Part shown: piece after piece, positions 18,356 to 27,548 of the stretch
How the letters are laid out: each line of letters begins with the position of its first letter
How positions within the stretch are numbered: position 1 is the first letter of the stretch
Assembly (NCBI GenBank): GCA_001604135.1
Contig: LVAT01000010.1
Span: 160,031 to 224,030 of the forward strand
Origin: Clostridiales bacterium Firm_14
GTDB lineage: Bacteria > Bacillota > Clostridia > Saccharofermentanales > Saccharofermentanaceae
DNA: 64,000 nucleotides
Direction: 5' to 3'
Program-made: the position numbers and the translations under genes
Notes under the pieces: generated by a model
What the model saw: the letters and a program-made list of their open reading frames with translations, nothing else
The model's database searches: none
Told to the model about the DNA's origin: nothing

Positions 18356-19267
18356 TCACAGCCACTTTTTCTTTTTGAAGAATATCAGGCTTATAACTAC
18401 GATCAGGATACTGAGGACGATCACGACCGGATAGCTGCCCTTCCATTCGAGTTCAGGCATGAAGCGGAAGTTCATTCCGTACCAGCCTACGATCAGTGTA
18501 AGCGGCATGAATATCGTCGTAACGACCGTAAGCACTGTCATGATACGGTTCTGTTTGATATCGAGATGAGCCTTATAAAGGTCTCGGAGCTGCATCGTGT
18601 AGTCACGAAGCGACATCGATTCCTCGTGAAGCCTCTCGGCACGGTTGATAAACAACCTGAAGTATCTTAAGTTCTCGAGATCGAAAAAGCCGTTCTCGTT
18701 CTCTTCGAATTCAGCGGCAAGGTCCATCAGCTGCTCGTAGTGTATGCGCAGGTAACGGATCTCATTTCTTATGTCGTTCAGACGTCCGGAAGGAAGGTTC
18801 TCATCTCCGTCGATTATCGCCTGCTCCATGGAATCGAGTTCATCCTCATATCTTTCCATGAGCCTTAAGTCATCTTTTACAATGTAGTCCAGGAAATCAT
18901 ATAAGAATCTCTCGAGACTCGGCATCTTCCACTTCTTGCTCTGCTTGATTCCCTTGATGATATTAAGAGCGGTGTCGCCGTTGTCGATAAATATGACACC
19001 CTTCTCGTCTAATACAAAAGCAAATTTCTTGTCATCGGCAGCCGGGTTCTTCCTGTCGGGTATCGCAAATGTGCCTGTAAGAGAATCGTAGTTTACTTCC
19101 GCTTTTGTAAGAAAGATCTCTGCAAGGTCAGGATCAAGCTCGATGCCTATCTCAAAGCTGTCCTTGTTCTTTTGCCATTCTTCGAAATTCATTACGGCAA
19201 CAAACGGCTTACCTTTTATATCCGAGCGGTCTACCGCCTTTAACGTCTCCTCGATAGTGAAAAACAC
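18356..19267 (-). CDS. corA: CorA-family divalent cation transporter
   Basis: 303 residues from the GTG at 19267, which has GGAGGG 7 bases upstream; an in-frame TTG further up has no suitable spacing. The large cytoplasmic N-terminal domain ends in a long helix, followed by two C-terminal transmembrane segments. The signature YGMNF sits at the end of the first segment (LIVGWYGMNFRFMPELEW), the GMN selectivity motif of Mg2+/Co2+/Ni2+ channels, and a basic KKKKWL tail follows the second. It takes up magnesium as a homopentamer. MgtE at the other end of the window gives a second route. Confidence 0.93.
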   Translation of the reverse strand: MFFTIEETLKAVDRSDIKGKPFVAVMNFEEWQKNKDSFEIGIELDPDLAEIFLTKAEVNYDSLTGTFAIPDRKNPAADDKKFAFVLDEKGVIFIDNGDTALNIIKGIKQSKKWKMPSLERFLYDFLDYIVKDDLRLMERYEDELDSMEQAIIDGDENLPSGRLNDIRNEIRYLRIHYEQLMDLAAEFEENENGFFDLENLRYFRLFINRAERLHEESMSLRDYTMQLRDLYKAHLDIKQNRIMTVLTVVTTIFMPLTLIVGWYGMNFRFMPELEWKGSYPVVIVLSILIVVISLIFFKKKKWL

Positions 19268-19386
19268 TTTCAATCCCTCCGCTTTAAGATTCAACTCACA
19301 TTATACAGCGATATTAAGATCCGTCATTGTTTTCTTTCCCAATTATACCTTTTCGCTCCCGGCAGGAAAGGAAAGTTCGGCTGTTA

Positions 19387-19477
19387 CTGTAATACATGCC
19401 CCTTTTTAGGAGGCAACAATTATATAAAAATGCGTTTTTATATAATTGTCGGCCTTTTTTAGGGGCCGGTATTACAG
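19387..19477. repeat. Three-armed palindromic element (cruciform-like)
   Basis: Outer arms CTGTAATAC (19387-19395) and GTATTACAG (19469-19477) pair perfectly. Inside are a perfect 15-bp hairpin with a TGCG loop (19416-19430 with 19435-19449) and, on each side, a short GC-rich stem (19398-19414 and 19451-19467). The symmetric layout is unusual for a terminator and looks like a mobile palindromic element or structured RNA. Confidence 0.65.
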
Positions 19478-19504
19478 CTTCACGTTTTTCCCGGGTATAA
19501 CAAA

Positions 19505-19533
19505 GGGGGCATCTCATTTCTGAGATAACCCCC
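19505..19533 (-). terminator. Terminator of the alcohol dehydrogenase operon
   Basis: GGGGG..ATCTCA / TGAGAT..CCCCC stem around TTTC. Read on the minus strand it is followed by TTTGTTAT, 30 bases after the dehydrogenase stop. Confidence 0.6.
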
Positions 19534-19562
19534 GAACTTAGCTTTTTCGCGTGCTAAAAAGA

Positions 19563-20714
19563 TCAGATCATTGCCTTATAGATATTTGCGCAGTCTTCCT
19601 CATTAAGCGTAACGAAGCCTGAGATCGTGCCGTCACGGCCGTCACCGTAGCAGAGGTTCTTAACGAGTGTGGGGATGTCTTCTTCCTTGCCGCCCAACTC
19701 GCCCAATGTGGAAGGCATGCCGATAGAGATAAGGAATTTCTTAAATGCTTCGATGCCTTCTTCTGCAGTCTCTACGCCCCAGACACGGTTTGCAACCTGT
19801 GTGAAGCGTGCAACATCGTGGTTCATTACATACTTGAAGACAGCGGGCATGGTAACCGCAAGACCTGCACCGTGTGCACAGTCATAGAGAGCTGAGAGCT
19901 CATGCTCGATATTGTGGCTGTTCCAGTCCTGTGAACGGCCTACGCCGCAGGAATTGGTGTGAGCCATCGTGCCTGCCCACATGATGTTTGCGCGTGCCTG
20001 ATAATCGTTGGGATCAGCTATGACCTTGGGGCCTTCGTTCTTCATAGTGATGAGGAGCGCTTCAATGAGGCGGTCCGTAACTTCAACGTCCTCGGAATTT
20101 GTGAGGTAACGCACGTAAAGGTGAGCCATGATATCCGTGATGCCGCATGCTGTCTGGTAAGGAGGAAGTGTCTGTGTGAGCTCAGGATTTAAGATGCTGA
20201 ACTTAGGTCTAATGCCCTCGCCGCTTGCGCCGCGCTTAAACATGCCTTCTTCCTTGGTGATAACGGAGTCGCCGGAGCCTTCGCTGCCTGCTGCTGCGAT
20301 CGTGAGGACCGTACCAACGGGAAGAGCCTTTAAGATCGGCTTGCCGCAATAGAAATCCCAGAAATCACCGTCGTAAACAACGCCTGCCGCGATAGCCTTT
20401 GATGAGTCGATGGCAGAACCGCCGCCTACTGCGAGAACGAAGTCAACGCCCTCTTTTTGGCAGAGGTCAATTCCTTCGTAAACAAGGCCGCTTCTGGGGT
20501 TGGGCTTAACGCCGCCCAATTCAACATAGGGAATTCCTTCACCGTCTAGTGAAGCCTTTACTCTGTCTAAAAGACCTGAACGGACAACGCTTCCGCCGCC
20601 GTAGTGGATCAATACCTTTGAGCCGCCGAAATCTTTAACGAGCTTGCCTGCCTCTGCTTCCATATCCTTGCCGAAAACGAACTTTGTGGGTGAGTAGAAC
20701 GTGAAGTTTTCCAT
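19563..20714 (-). CDS. Iron-containing alcohol dehydrogenase (butanol dehydrogenase-like)
   Basis: 383 residues, the normal length for group III dehydrogenases. NFTFYSPTKFVFGKD at the start, GGGSVVRSG (the conserved nucleotide loop), AVGGGSAIDSSKAIAAG and, further on, CGITDIMAHL and NIEHELSALYDCAHGAGLAV with the metal-binding His residues, all fit the BdhA/YqhD family. It would reduce aldehydes to alcohols with NAD(P)H, for redox disposal during fermentation. AAAGGAG precedes the ATG. It lies 15 bases downstream of the short-chain dehydrogenase gene, so they form one operon. Confidence 0.9.
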   Translation of the reverse strand: MENFTFYSPTKFVFGKDMEAEAGKLVKDFGGSKVLIHYGGGSVVRSGLLDRVKASLDGEGIPYVELGGVKPNPRSGLVYEGIDLCQKEGVDFVLAVGGGSAIDSSKAIAAGVVYDGDFWDFYCGKPILKALPVGTVLTIAAAGSEGSGDSVITKEEGMFKRGASGEGIRPKFSILNPELTQTLPPYQTACGITDIMAHLYVRYLTNSEDVEVTDRLIEALLITMKNEGPKVIADPNDYQARANIMWAGTMAHTNSCGVGRSQDWNSHNIEHELSALYDCAHGAGLAVTMPAVFKYVMNHDVARFTQVANRVWGVETAEEGIEAFKKFLISIGMPSTLGELGGKEEDIPTLVKNLCYGDGRDGTISGFVTLNEEDCANIYKAMI

Positions 20715-20729
20715 ACATTATCTCCTTTT

Positions 20730-21455
20730 TTATTTGATGCTGTTTACTGCGTCTTCCAGTGTCATTCCTGCGAAATCCTGTGCGTGGAAGATCTGTCCGT
20801 TAATTGTATCGTCAACAAATGCTCCGACGATGACGCCGGGGATCGCACTCTCGGGTGCGTTGGGCGCATTGGGTCCTCCGAGATCGGTCCTGCACCAGCC
20901 GGGATCGGTGAGGTTCATCGCAACGCCTGTTCCTCCGAGCCTTGATGCCATGTCCTTAGTGATCTTGTCGAGCGCTGCCTTAGCTGCGGAATACCCTGCC
21001 TGCTCAGGCTCTTTGTCGATACCGCTCGTCGTATTTACGATGCGTCCGAAGCCGCGTCCGATCATCTTCGGAAGGAAGTGATAGCAGATCATGGCGGGAG
21101 CGATCGTATTAACGTTGAAGCTAACCGTGTAATCATCTGCAGGTGTCTTATAGTATTCGGTCCTGTATGCGATCTGAAGACCTGCATTGTTCAATACAAT
21201 GTCGACGTCGACGCCCAGGGAGTCAATGTTTTCGAGCATTTTGAGAACTGAGGGAATATCATTAAGATCAGCCGATACGGAGTGGCACAAAACGCCCTTT
21301 GCCTTCAATTCTTCTTCAAGTGGAGCCGTGTGCGCGGTATCCCTGCTGTGAAGAATGAGGTTGCATCCGCAGTCTGCCATCTTCAGCGCGGCGAGCCTTC
21401 CGATGCCCCTTGCGGCACCCGTGATAAATACCCATTTCCCGCTTAAATCCAACAT
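20730..21455 (-). CDS. Short-chain dehydrogenase/reductase
   Basis: 241 residues, the classical SDR length. Motifs: GAARGIGRLAALK (NAD(P) binding), VLNNAG, the catalytic Ser in NTTSGIDK, and YSAAKAALDKI with catalytic Tyr and Lys. GAGGTG lies before the ATG. It is the first gene of the operon with the iron alcohol dehydrogenase, so both may act on related carbonyl compounds. The exact substrate is not readable from the sequence. Confidence 0.88.
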   Translation of the reverse strand: MLDLSGKWVFITGAARGIGRLAALKMADCGCNLILHSRDTAHTAPLEEELKAKGVLCHSVSADLNDIPSVLKMLENIDSLGVDVDIVLNNAGLQIAYRTEYYKTPADDYTVSFNVNTIAPAMICYHFLPKMIGRGFGRIVNTTSGIDKEPEQAGYSAAKAALDKITKDMASRLGGTGVAMNLTDPGWCRTDLGGPNAPNAPESAIPGVIVGAFVDDTINGQIFHAQDFAGMTLEDAVNSIK

Positions 21456-21556
21456 AAAAGCACCTCGCTTTTTAATTAGTCAGGTGCTTTCATTGTATCA
21501 ACATGGGTTATGGTAAATATTCAATTTATCTTTGAATATTATTAAGTTTTTGATTG

Positions 21557-22666
21557 TTATTTATCCATCATCTTTTGGCGGTACGGATTATCATCTGTTG
21601 CATCGAAGCCCGGCAGCAGGTATTTATCCGGCATGTACTCATGCACATCCAGGTCAAGGAAATAGTTGCAGAACACGATCGCGCAGTAGGTGATCTTCGT
21701 GTTGCCGTCCTGACCTTCAGGGATCATGGCATATACGAATCCGTTATATTCGTCAGAATCCATTGCGACCAGATCGTAGCCTTCAGGCTCGCCTGTAACC
21801 GTGTAGATACCCTTGTAATCATCAATACCGATTGCCTGAAGCCTTGCGATCTCCGCATCATACTTATCTCCGTAATCGAGCGTCATGTATACAACATACT
21901 GGCCGTCCCACGGATTGTAGTAAGTCAGCTGATATTCGGTAACATCTGCTTCGATCTTCTCCGGCATGACATCGAAAAGCTGGTACGTGCCCATCCTGTA
22001 TTCGCTGTCCTTGTCCTGCTCATTATGAATGTACTTGTTGAAATCCGAAGCGTCCGTACTGACTTCGATCTTGGCATTCGTATACCATGAGTACACCACC
22101 GCAAAAAGGAACACCGCTGCAACCACATAGTGAGTGACTATTGCCATCACCACAATGGTAATGATCTTCACAGCTTTTACGGCCTTCCTGTGCTTGGAGA
22201 ACCGCTGCAGGAGCCCCGTTACATAGAGCGTGAGAATGCACATGACTATAAAGCCTAAAAATGTTGCAAATATCGCTCCTGAACGCCTTAGATCCGGCTC
22301 ATAAGAAATAGTCTGAAGTACTATTGCAAAGATCGTTAATCCTATTCCTATTATCGACAATACCTGAACAAACCTTAAGAGCTTGCTCTTCTCGCCCGTT
22401 GCATAGACCGCCATCTTGTCGGCGACCTCTCTTGTTTCCTGATCCATCATCTCGCTTTTCCTTTCCCCGTCTATGATCTCCCTGACATCGACATCATAGA
22501 AATCGGCTATCTCGACCAGCAATGAGATATCAGGAAGATTGCTGCCCGTCTCCCATCTGGAAACGGTTCTGTTGCTGACATTGAATTTTGCTGCCAGCTG
22601 TTCCTGAGTTAATCCTTTCTCATTACGTAAAGTCTTGAGAAATTGTCCTGTCTTTTTCTGATCCAA
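21557..22666 (-). CDS. Membrane-bound XRE-family transcriptional regulator
   Basis: 369 residues from a TTG at 22666, which has GGAGG 9 bases upstream; the open frame runs longer but without a ribosome site. The first 65 residues are a helix-turn-helix (FLKTLRNEKGLTQEQLAAKF, then NVSNRTVSRWETGSNLPDI). About 40 residues later come three transmembrane segments (around residues 90-190) and an extracellular C-terminal domain. The design suggests a membrane-tethered regulator that senses an external signal. It is divergent from the two-component operon at 22855. Confidence 0.85.
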   Translation of the reverse strand: MDQKKTGQFLKTLRNEKGLTQEQLAAKFNVSNRTVSRWETGSNLPDISLLVEIADFYDVDVREIIDGERKSEMMDQETREVADKMAVYATGEKSKLLRFVQVLSIIGIGLTIFAIVLQTISYEPDLRRSGAIFATFLGFIVMCILTLYVTGLLQRFSKHRKAVKAVKIITIVVMAIVTHYVVAAVFLFAVVYSWYTNAKIEVSTDASDFNKYIHNEQDKDSEYRMGTYQLFDVMPEKIEADVTEYQLTYYNPWDGQYVVYMTLDYGDKYDAEIARLQAIGIDDYKGIYTVTGEPEGYDLVAMDSDEYNGFVYAMIPEGQDGNTKITYCAIVFCNYFLDLDVHEYMPDKYLLPGFDATDDNPYRQKMMDK

Positions 22667-22854
22667 GGTGTGGGCCCTCCTTTCGACCGGTGTCAGGATA
22701 CGATGTCCGCGGGAAAAATAACACGACACAAAGCGAGAATTGCCGTTTTTTCACATATTTGGACACGGTATGTCTATCAGGTATTATACTATTGTCAGGA
22801 TTTCAGGTGCATTTCAGGTTGCCCTAATAGACTATGCGAAAGGAGGAATTATCC

Positions 22855-23532
22855 ATGCGTATATTGATCGCCGAAGACGAAGTCGCTACAGCAAAGGCTC
22901 TTAAGCTCCTGCTCGAGAAGGCCAAATATTCCGTTGACATCGTGCACAACGGCAATGATGCATGGTCCTATATCTCCTCCGACACATATGAAGTCATCGT
23001 GTTAGATATCATGATGCCCGGCATGAACGGCCTCGAAGTCCTTTCTCTTATCCGCAAAAACCACATCACCACCCCCGTACTGATGCTCACTGCAAAAGCT
23101 GAGATCGAAGACAGGGTAGCAGGACTTGAGGCCGGTGCCGATGATTACCTCCCCAAGCCTTTCGCCACGAGCGAACTGATCGCAAGGATCAAGGCTTTGG
23201 GCAGAAGGAGCGAAAACTATTCCGACTCCCTCCAAAAGGTCGGCAACCTCACACTCGACGGCAACCGCTATGAGATGAAGGCCGGCGACAAGAGCGTCAA
23301 GCTCACAAATAAGGAATACCAGCTCATTGAGCTCTTCGTGCTGCACCCGGGCTTTGTGTTCTCCACGGAACACCTGATGGACAGGATCTGGGGCTTTGAA
23401 TCAGATTCAGACATCGATGTTGTATGGACACACATCGGATTTGTCAGGAAGAAACTGCGTTCTATCGGAGCCAACGTCGAGATCAAGACCATCCGCGGCT
23501 CCGGTTATTCTCTGGAGGAAATCAAATGCTGA
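22855..23532 (+). CDS. OmpR-family response regulator
   Basis: 225 residues from the ATG at 22855, preceded by AAAGGAGG; the earlier in-frame ATG is not used. Receiver domain 1-115 with the acidic pocket DE at residues 8-9, the phosphorylated Asp in VIVLDIMMPGMNG, T in MLTAKAE and K in LPKPF. C-terminal winged helix (about 130-222) with the ending TIRGSGYSLEE. Its stop codon overlaps the kinase start, so the two are translated together. Target genes are not evident nearby. Confidence 0.92.
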   Translation: MRILIAEDEVATAKALKLLLEKAKYSVDIVHNGNDAWSYISSDTYEVIVLDIMMPGMNGLEVLSLIRKNHITTPVLMLTAKAEIEDRVAGLEAGADDYLPKPFATSELIARIKALGRRSENYSDSLQKVGNLTLDGNRYEMKAGDKSVKLTNKEYQLIELFVLHPGFVFSTEHLMDRIWGFESDSDIDVVWTHIGFVRKKLRSIGANVEIKTIRGSGYSLEEIKC

Positions 23533-24752
23533 AAAAACTTCGCTGGCGCTTCATCCTCGCAGCTATGGCGGCCTTTCTCGCTGTCATCGTCCTGATAGCT
23601 GCCCTGGTCAATATCTTTACACATGTGATGATTACCAACCGTATCGACCAGTCCATCGAAATGATCGTAAATTCGGATTTCCGCGCACCTCGCGACAATA
23701 TGCCTGCACCCCGCGGCGGCAATCCTTTCGGAGACCGTCCGGACATGGAATCCGGCTACATGATGCGTTTCTTCGTTGTTCGTGTCGACGGCACCGGCCA
23801 GGCAACATTTCTCTCTATGGACTTCATCGCTTCCGTCGACGAGAACAGCGCATCTGAATATGCAGATAAGGCCCTCGCCAGAAGATCTGACAAGGGTTAT
23901 ATCGGTAATTACCGTTACCTGAAAACAGAATCTGACGATGCCACGGTCATTATCTTCCTCAATGCCGGCAGGGAGCTTCAGATCGCAAGGTCTCTTCTCG
24001 ACCTGTCCATAACAATCTCCGTTTTGAGCCTTACCCTGGTATTCATCCTTGTCGTGATCTTCTCCAAGAAGGCGATCAGACCTATCGAAAACAACATCAA
24101 GCAGCAAAAGCAGTTCATCACTGACGCCAGCCACGAACTCAAGACCCCTCTGACATCGATCTCCACGAGTCTTGACGTCATAACCGCAGAACACGGCGAA
24201 GACGAATGGACCGATAATATCAGGAAGCAGACCGGCCGCATGACCAAGCTCGTCAGCGAGCTCGTCACCCTGTCCAGGCTCGACGAAGACCAGCCTCTGC
24301 CCAACAAGGAGAATTTCTCCTTAAGCAACGCCGCTTGGGAGACTGTCGACATCTATCAGTCCCAGGCCAAGGGCCGCGGCAAGAAGATGACCATTGATAT
24401 TGCCGAGAACGTGGATCTCTTCGGCGACAAGTCCGCCATCCAACAAATGCTCTCCGTCCTCTTAGACAACGCCGTCCGCTATTCAAATGACGAAGGCGAG
24501 ATCAAGTTCTCCGTCTGCTCCAAGAAGAACAAGACGCACATCGAAGTCTACAACACCTGCGACTACGACACCCCACCGGACGTCAACTTATTATTCGACC
24601 GCTTCTACCGCCCCGACTCTTCCAGAAACTCTGAGACCGGAGGCAACGGCGTAGGCCTCGCGATCGCCCGGGCTGTCACGGAAGCTCATGGAGGCACCAT
24701 CAAGGCCATCTGCCCCGACGGTAAGAGCATGACGATAAAAGTCACGATCTGA
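23526..24752 (+). CDS. Membrane histidine kinase
   Basis: 408 residues from the ATG at 23526, which overlaps the regulator stop. Two transmembrane segments (about 8-32 and 160-182) enclose an extracellular sensor of about 125 residues. HisKA has the phosphorylated His in DASHELKTPLTSI, and HATPase has N-box SVLLDNAVRYS and G-boxes in GGNGVGLAIARAV. It phosphorylates the OmpR-type partner encoded just before it. No HAMP domain is obvious. The signal is unknown. Confidence 0.92.
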   Translation: MLKKLRWRFILAAMAAFLAVIVLIAALVNIFTHVMITNRIDQSIEMIVNSDFRAPRDNMPAPRGGNPFGDRPDMESGYMMRFFVVRVDGTGQATFLSMDFIASVDENSASEYADKALARRSDKGYIGNYRYLKTESDDATVIIFLNAGRELQIARSLLDLSITISVLSLTLVFILVVIFSKKAIRPIENNIKQQKQFITDASHELKTPLTSISTSLDVITAEHGEDEWTDNIRKQTGRMTKLVSELVTLSRLDEDQPLPNKENFSLSNAAWETVDIYQSQAKGRGKKMTIDIAENVDLFGDKSAIQQMLSVLLDNAVRYSNDEGEIKFSVCSKKNKTHIEVYNTCDYDTPPDVNLLFDRFYRPDSSRNSETGGNGVGLAIARAVTEAHGGTIKAICPDGKSMTIKVTI

Positions 24753-24787
24753 GTTGGCTATAACAGTGTTACATTGGTGGTTTTACG

Positions 24788-24811
24788 GCCCCCGGCGTTG
24801 CGCTTGGGGGC
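24788..24811 (+). terminator. Terminator after the two-component operon
   Basis: GCCCCC and GGGGGC pair around a 12-base loop, followed by TGTTTGCC. It lies 36 bases after the kinase stop; the weak T-tract lowers confidence. Confidence 0.5.
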
Positions 24812-24832
24812 TGTTTGCCGGTGTGTTTGGGG

Positions 24833-24952
24833 GAATGACATACGAAAACGGGGTTTTCGATGATTTTGTCGGTATGTTTTATCGTCTGGCGCCCTTTTGA
24901 GGCCTAAACCGACCGACAATTTTGAGCTTTTTCGCGATTTCGTATGACATTC
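24833..24952. repeat. Intergenic inverted repeat with CATACGAAA arms
   Basis: GAATGACATACGAAA (24833-24847) and TTTCGTATGACATTC (24938-24952) are inverted with one mismatch, 90 bases apart. A further TCGGTATGT at 24869-24877 can pair with the left arm. The 340-base gap holding this repeat otherwise contains only terminators. The CATACNAAAA core recurs at 45673-45710 and, altered, at 45853-45894. Confidence 0.55.
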
Positions 24953-25042
24953 ACCCGGCGGCTCTGCAGATGTAACGCACTAAAAAATCATTTTCCGGAA
25001 TTAGTACGCCGCAGCACGATCCCCACACACACCAAATAAAAA

Positions 25043-25068
25043 CGGCCCTGAAGCGAACCTCAGGGCCG
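25043..25068 (-). terminator. Terminator of the proline symporter gene
   Basis: CGGCCCTGA / TCAGGGCCG stem around an 8-base loop; on the minus strand it is followed by TTTTTATTT, 24 bases after the putP stop. Confidence 0.85.
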
Positions 25069-25091
25069 GAAAGTTTTCGAGTAAACAGATA

Positions 25092-26639
25092 TCAGTCGTC
25101 GATAGTCTTGTCTGTTGCTCTTGCGAAAATGGCTTCAACTTCCTCTCCGGGAGCCTTGGTGATAATGGTTACAACAACTGCAACGAGGAGGCCGCAGATG
25201 AAGCCCGGAACGATCTCGTAAACGCCGGTGTTGAATTTAATTGCAGGAATGATCGTGTCTGTGAAGACCAGGAGCCAAGCGATGTCGGCAACGGCGCCCG
25301 CGATGATGCCTGCAACAGCGCCCTTATAGTTAAAGCGCTTCCAGAACAGTGAGAGGATAACGACAGGTCCGAAGGATGCACCGAAGAGACCCCATGCGTT
25401 CTCAACCATGTTCATGATGTCTGCAGCCCATGACTTTTCGTTGTCGAGACCGATGCGTGCGATGAAGAATGCAACGACAGCAACGATCAAAACGACGATA
25501 CGGCCAAGCCAGAGCATTTCCTTGTCGGAAGCCTTGTCCTTGCGGATAAGGGGCTTATAGATGTCACTTGTGAATGCTGAAGAAGCAACGAGGAGCTGGG
25601 AGTCAGCCGTAGACATTGCTGCAGCGATGATAGCCGAGAGCAGGATGCCTGCTATGAAGCCCGGGAAGATGTCGCAAACAACTTCAATGAAGATCCTCTT
25701 ACGTCCGTCAGGAAGGAGGAACTCAGCAAGGGACTGGCCGTTGTTCATGATGTAAGTTCTTCCGAGATATGCGATGACTGCAGCTGCGCCGAGAGTAAGG
25801 ATTACCCAGATGATTGCAACTGTAGCAGACTTCTTGATCTGGGAAGGCTTCTCGATGGACATGAAACGAACGAGGATGTGAGGCATACCGAAGTAACCTA
25901 AGCCCCAGCCCAAACCTGTTACGATCTCCTGCCAGGGAGCTGCGAAAGGATCAGTACCGAATGCGGAAACGCCATCGTTGAAAGCACCGTAATAAACAGC
26001 GTCGAAGTGACCTACGGCGTTCATAACGATCGGTACTGCGAGAAGTGCGATGAGCATCATGAGGCCCTGGAAGAAGTCTGTCCAGCAAACGGCCTTATAA
26101 CCGCCTAAGAATGTGTAGATGAGGATCAATACTGCGAAGATGATCATAGCGAGGTGCTGGTGTTCAGCGAACCAAGGCAGTACTGCTGCGAAAACTGTTG
26201 TACCTGCAACGAACGCAGATGCAACATAAACTGTAAAGCTGATGAGGAAGATGACCGCGCATACGACCTTCAAAACAGAGCTCTTACTTGCGAATCTGTT
26301 TGTGAGGTACTGGGGAAGCGTGATCGAGTCGCCGGAAGCTTTGGAGAAACGGCGGAGCCTTGTAGCTACAAAGATCCAGTTGGCAGCTGTTCCTAATGCC
26401 AAACCGACACCGATCCAAACCTGTCCCATACCGAACGCGAAAAGCGAACCGGGGAAACCCATCAAAAGCCAGCCGCTCATGTCCGAAGCCTGCGCACTCA
26501 TCGCAGTAACAAAAGGACCCATGTGACGACCGCCCAAGAAATACTCTTTCTCGTCACCGCCCTTACTCTTGAAGAAGAAATAGATTCCGATAGCAAGGAC
26601 AACCACGAAATAGAGTATGAAAGCAATAATCTTGTCCAT
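25092..26639 (-). CDS. putP: Sodium/proline symporter
   Basis: 515 residues with about 13 hydrophobic segments of the sodium:solute symporter family. DKIIAFILYFVVVLAIGIYF begins it, GGRHMGPFVTAMSAQASDMSG and the segment around LLMGFPGSLFAFG match the sodium and proline sites of PutP, and SADSQLL-like residues (AAAMSTADSQLLVASSAFTSD) form the later sodium motif. It imports proline with Na+. AAAGGAG precedes the ATG. A single-gene unit with its own promoter and terminator. Confidence 0.92.
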   Translation of the reverse strand: MDKIIAFILYFVVVLAIGIYFFFKSKGGDEKEYFLGGRHMGPFVTAMSAQASDMSGWLLMGFPGSLFAFGMGQVWIGVGLALGTAANWIFVATRLRRFSKASGDSITLPQYLTNRFASKSSVLKVVCAVIFLISFTVYVASAFVAGTTVFAAVLPWFAEHQHLAMIIFAVLILIYTFLGGYKAVCWTDFFQGLMMLIALLAVPIVMNAVGHFDAVYYGAFNDGVSAFGTDPFAAPWQEIVTGLGWGLGYFGMPHILVRFMSIEKPSQIKKSATVAIIWVILTLGAAAVIAYLGRTYIMNNGQSLAEFLLPDGRKRIFIEVVCDIFPGFIAGILLSAIIAAAMSTADSQLLVASSAFTSDIYKPLIRKDKASDKEMLWLGRIVVLIVAVVAFFIARIGLDNEKSWAADIMNMVENAWGLFGASFGPVVILSLFWKRFNYKGAVAGIIAGAVADIAWLLVFTDTIIPAIKFNTGVYEIVPGFICGLLVAVVVTIITKAPGEEVEAIFARATDKTIDD

Positions 26640-26671
26640 AACATACTCCTTTGGGGATTGATAACTCCCGT

Positions 26672-26700
26672 ATTATAACAGACTTCTTTTTTTGACTAAA
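26672..26700 (-). promoter_or_regulatory. Promoter of putP
   Basis: TATAAT (26672-26677) with TTTAGT 17 bases upstream on the minus strand, about 33 bases before the putP start. Confidence 0.5.
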
Positions 26701-26762
26701 GAGAGTTGATAATAAGGAGATGTCATATGCCGGTCATATGGAATGATGTAATTAAACTATTC

Positions 26763-27125
26763 TCATTCACCATAGAGTGTTTCAAAATACTTATCCCATT
26801 CTTCAACAGACTTTTGAACCTCTTCTGAATGCGTCAAAGACTGAGGGTGATCATAATCAACATGTGCATTGTTATATAGTTCAACACCGAAAACTGTAAC
26901 CACTGTTCCTATTTCAAAATACGAATATCCGTTCTCAACATATATCCTGTGACGCTGTTCAACTTTATAAATGGCTCCAAAAGCGACGCTGCAATACATA
27001 ACCGAGCCGCCATCTTTGAAATCATACTTCCGCGGAAATAAAAGGAACGCCAGAAGAACACAAACAGCAATAGAGATTACAACAATAATTATTTTATTTT
27101 TACTTTTATCTTGTTTTTTATGCAT
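26763..27125 (-). CDS. Small membrane-anchored protein; candidate immunity protein 2
   Basis: 120 residues: a short basic tail, one transmembrane helix (IIIVVISIAVCVLLAFLLF), then about 90 residues that would sit outside the cell. The outer domain has the pattern FPRKYDFKDGGS, VEQRHR and VVTVFGVELYNNAHVDYDH, shared almost word for word with 27534-27869, so the two are paralogues. It is the last gene of the AT-rich island, just after the decayed C-terminal cassette. Its position after a toxin-like C-terminus suggests immunity, which is inference. Small proteins with a KDGGS motif also occur alone in other Bacillota, as I recall. Confidence 0.65.
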   Translation of the reverse strand: MHKKQDKSKNKIIIVVISIAVCVLLAFLLFPRKYDFKDGGSVMYCSVAFGAIYKVEQRHRIYVENGYSYFEIGTVVTVFGVELYNNAHVDYDHPQSLTHSEEVQKSVEEWDKYFETLYGE

Positions 27126-27147
27126 AATTCAGCCCATAAAACTAAAC

Positions 27148-27548
27148 TTATTTCATTCCGAACTGCAATGGTTTATATGCCCACCGCGTATACACATAAG
27201 TGCTGGATTTTACTTCAGTTGAAACAATTATACCGTTACTTATATGGTACTCCATATATTTACCATTAAATGATATGTTGTATCCAAAAGAGTATGCACT
27301 CTGATCAGTCCAAGCAAAAACCTTTTGGATTTCTTCCCTCTTAAAGAATTCGTACACAATACAAGTTGTAGTATTGATATCAGTATATCCTGCAGGTTTA
27401 GCACAATAACACGCCTGAATATCAAGCTGGTTAATCTTACATATTAGGATTCACATTGTTTATTACATCTTCCGAAGAAATATGGCCATCGTTGTTAGCC
27501 TTGATATCAAATTCAATTTTGTTATTTGCACCATCAATTATATGGCGC
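27148..27548 (-). pseudogene. Decayed second copy of the caspase-like C-terminal cassette
   Basis: Two out-of-frame pieces match the 27913-28599 domain in order. The first has IIDGANNKIEF and SSEDVINNVNPNM (27548-27440). After a 2-base deletion near 27437-27441 the frame continues as [18 protein letters not shown] to AWTDQSAYSF and the final AYKPLQFGMK (to 27148). The N-terminal third is missing and the active-site His position is Asp here (IIDG against ITHG), though QAC is kept. It is a truncated, frameshifted orphan cassette left by recombination, typical of toxin-tip arrays. Confidence 0.75.

Noticed and set aside
23396..23857. ORF of 153 codons across the regulator/kinase junction
   Set aside because: It is rich in Arg and His, out of frame with both clear genes, and has no ribosome site.
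27148..27357. Separate 69-residue gene
   Set aside because: It is the frameshifted 3' part of the decayed tip cassette, with no start or ribosome site of its own.
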